Source: Sphingobium sp. (lineage in GTDB: Bacteria > Pseudomonadota > Alphaproteobacteria > Sphingomonadales > Sphingomonadaceae). Taken from it: a stretch of DNA of 6,288 nt. The stretch lies in contig JASBTC010000097.1 in the NCBI GenBank assembly GCA_030148625.1, positions 1-6,288 of the forward strand. The letters run 5' to 3'. How positions within the stretch are numbered: position 1 is the first letter of the stretch; every line of letters begins with the position of its first letter. The position numbers and the translations under genes are program-made. The notes under the pieces were generated by a model. That model made no database searches. It was not told where the DNA came from and worked only from the letters and a program-made list of their open reading frames with translations. Positions 5,917-6,288 of the stretch are shown here, piece after piece.

Positions 5917-6288
5917 CCGATCCGCTCCACGATCATGGCGACGCCGACACCCTGTGCGCCCGTCGCGACCACCAGCCCCAATGTTCCATCCGCCGCGTCG
6001 AGCGCGTCGAGCAATGTCGACAGCAGGATCGCGCCCGTGGCCCCCATCGGATGCCCCTTTGCAATATGACCGCCGCCGACATTCACCTTGTCCGGATCGG
6101 GTGCGCGGTCGCGCGTGAATTTGGCGATGGTGACGGCGAACGCCTCCATGAACTCGATCCGGTCGATCCGGTCCAGCGTCAGCCCGGCGCGATCGAGCGC
6201 GATGTCCATCGCGGTGAAGCCGGCGGTCAGCGAATCGCGCGGATCCCCACCAGCCTCCGCGATCGCCAGGATGCGGGCCCGCGCACCC
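5913..6288 (-). CDS. Thiolase-family protein (C-terminal part, cut by window edge)
   Basis: Only the last 124 residues are present. The frame stays open to the right edge, beginning ARARILAIAEAGGDPRDSLTAGF, so the ATG at 6209 is an internal Met and not the start. The C-terminal thiolase domain is clear: FMEAFAV, NVGGGHIAKGHPMGATGAILLS with the catalytic His of the GHP loop (codon 6053-6051), and the ending VGVAMIVERIG, which resembles the FadI/trifunctional beta-subunit type. Two classical catalytic loops deviate. The Asn or His of N/HEAF is Met (MEAF). Aligning the ungapped ending with mitochondrial trifunctional beta-subunit (LVAACAAGG...GHAMIVE, recalled from memory), the C-terminal Cys position is Thr (codon 5963-5961). 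The nucleophile Cys loop is outside the window, so whether this is an active thiolase is open. Its stop overlaps the start of the flavoprotein gene (ATGA), indicating translational coupling. It is a different subgroup from the SCP-x-type thiolase on the plus strand. Confidence 0.85.
   Translation of the reverse strand, partial: GARARILAIAEAGGDPRDSLTAGFTAMDIALDRAGLTLDRIDRIEFMEAFAVTIAKFTRDRAPDPDKVNVGGGHIAKGHPMGATGAILLSTLLDALDAADGTLGLVVATGAQGVGVAMIVERIG

Noticed and set aside
5044..6069. 341-residue plus-strand open frame across the flavoprotein and thiolase genes
   Set aside because: It is Arg/His-rich shadow translation of two clearly recognised minus-strand genes.
6150..6180. Tandem GATCCGGTC direct repeat near the right edge
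   Set aside because: It is explained by the coding sequence for the Leu-Asp-Arg-Ile-Asp-Arg-Ile stretch of the thiolase.

Overview
The window is GC-rich, densely packed DNA with the feel of an alphaproteobacterium, most likely a sphingomonad (Sphingomonas, Sphingobium, Novosphingobium or a relative). This rests on protein character, on strong GC bias at third codon positions, and on a dyad repeat at 4884-4992 of a kind I associate with sphingomonad genomes. No taxonomic marker gene is present, so the assignment is an inference.

Layout. (1) 1-311, minus strand: the N-terminal part of an exported serine hydrolase of the beta-lactamase family, running off the left edge. (2) 312-538: a divergent control region. 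It holds a good sigma-70-type promoter for the serine hydrolase, an 18-bp palindrome overlapping that promoter's -10 box, and a weaker candidate promoter facing right. (3) 539-4856, plus strand: a four-gene operon of SCP-x-type thiolase, a small limonene-epoxide-hydrolase/SnoaL-like protein, a feruloyl-CoA-synthetase-type acyl-CoA ligase, and a DUF1295 membrane protein. The first two junctions are 4-bp ATGA stop/start overlaps and the last gap is 18 bp with its own Shine-Dalgarno. (4) 4884-4992: a long interrupted dyad between convergent operons. Its right arm supplies the stop codon and last residues of the neighbouring minus-strand gene. (5) 4981-6288, minus strand: a second operon reading toward the first, with a thiolase (C-terminal part only, cut by the right edge) coupled by another ATGA overlap to a nitronate monooxygenase-family flavoprotein.

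How the genes may work together. The plus operon has an enzyme that activates a carboxylic acid as a CoA thioester (the ligase) and one that makes or cleaves a beta-ketoacyl-CoA (the thiolase), plus a small cone-fold protein and a membrane-embedded putative reductase/methyltransferase-like protein. The minus operon adds a second thiolase-like protein and an FMN enzyme. The simplest reading is a CoA-dependent catabolic island for an aromatic, terpenoid or steroid-like acid. The substrate cannot be read from the sequence.

The most unusual points are: the small LEH-like protein keeps the fold signature but lacks two catalytic-site residues of characterised LEH and has two competing starts (exported versus cytosolic); the minus-strand thiolase has substitutions in two of the four classical thiolase catalytic loops; and a repeat element has been captured as a gene's 3' end. 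I see no CRISPR array, tRNA, rRNA, transposase or phage gene.
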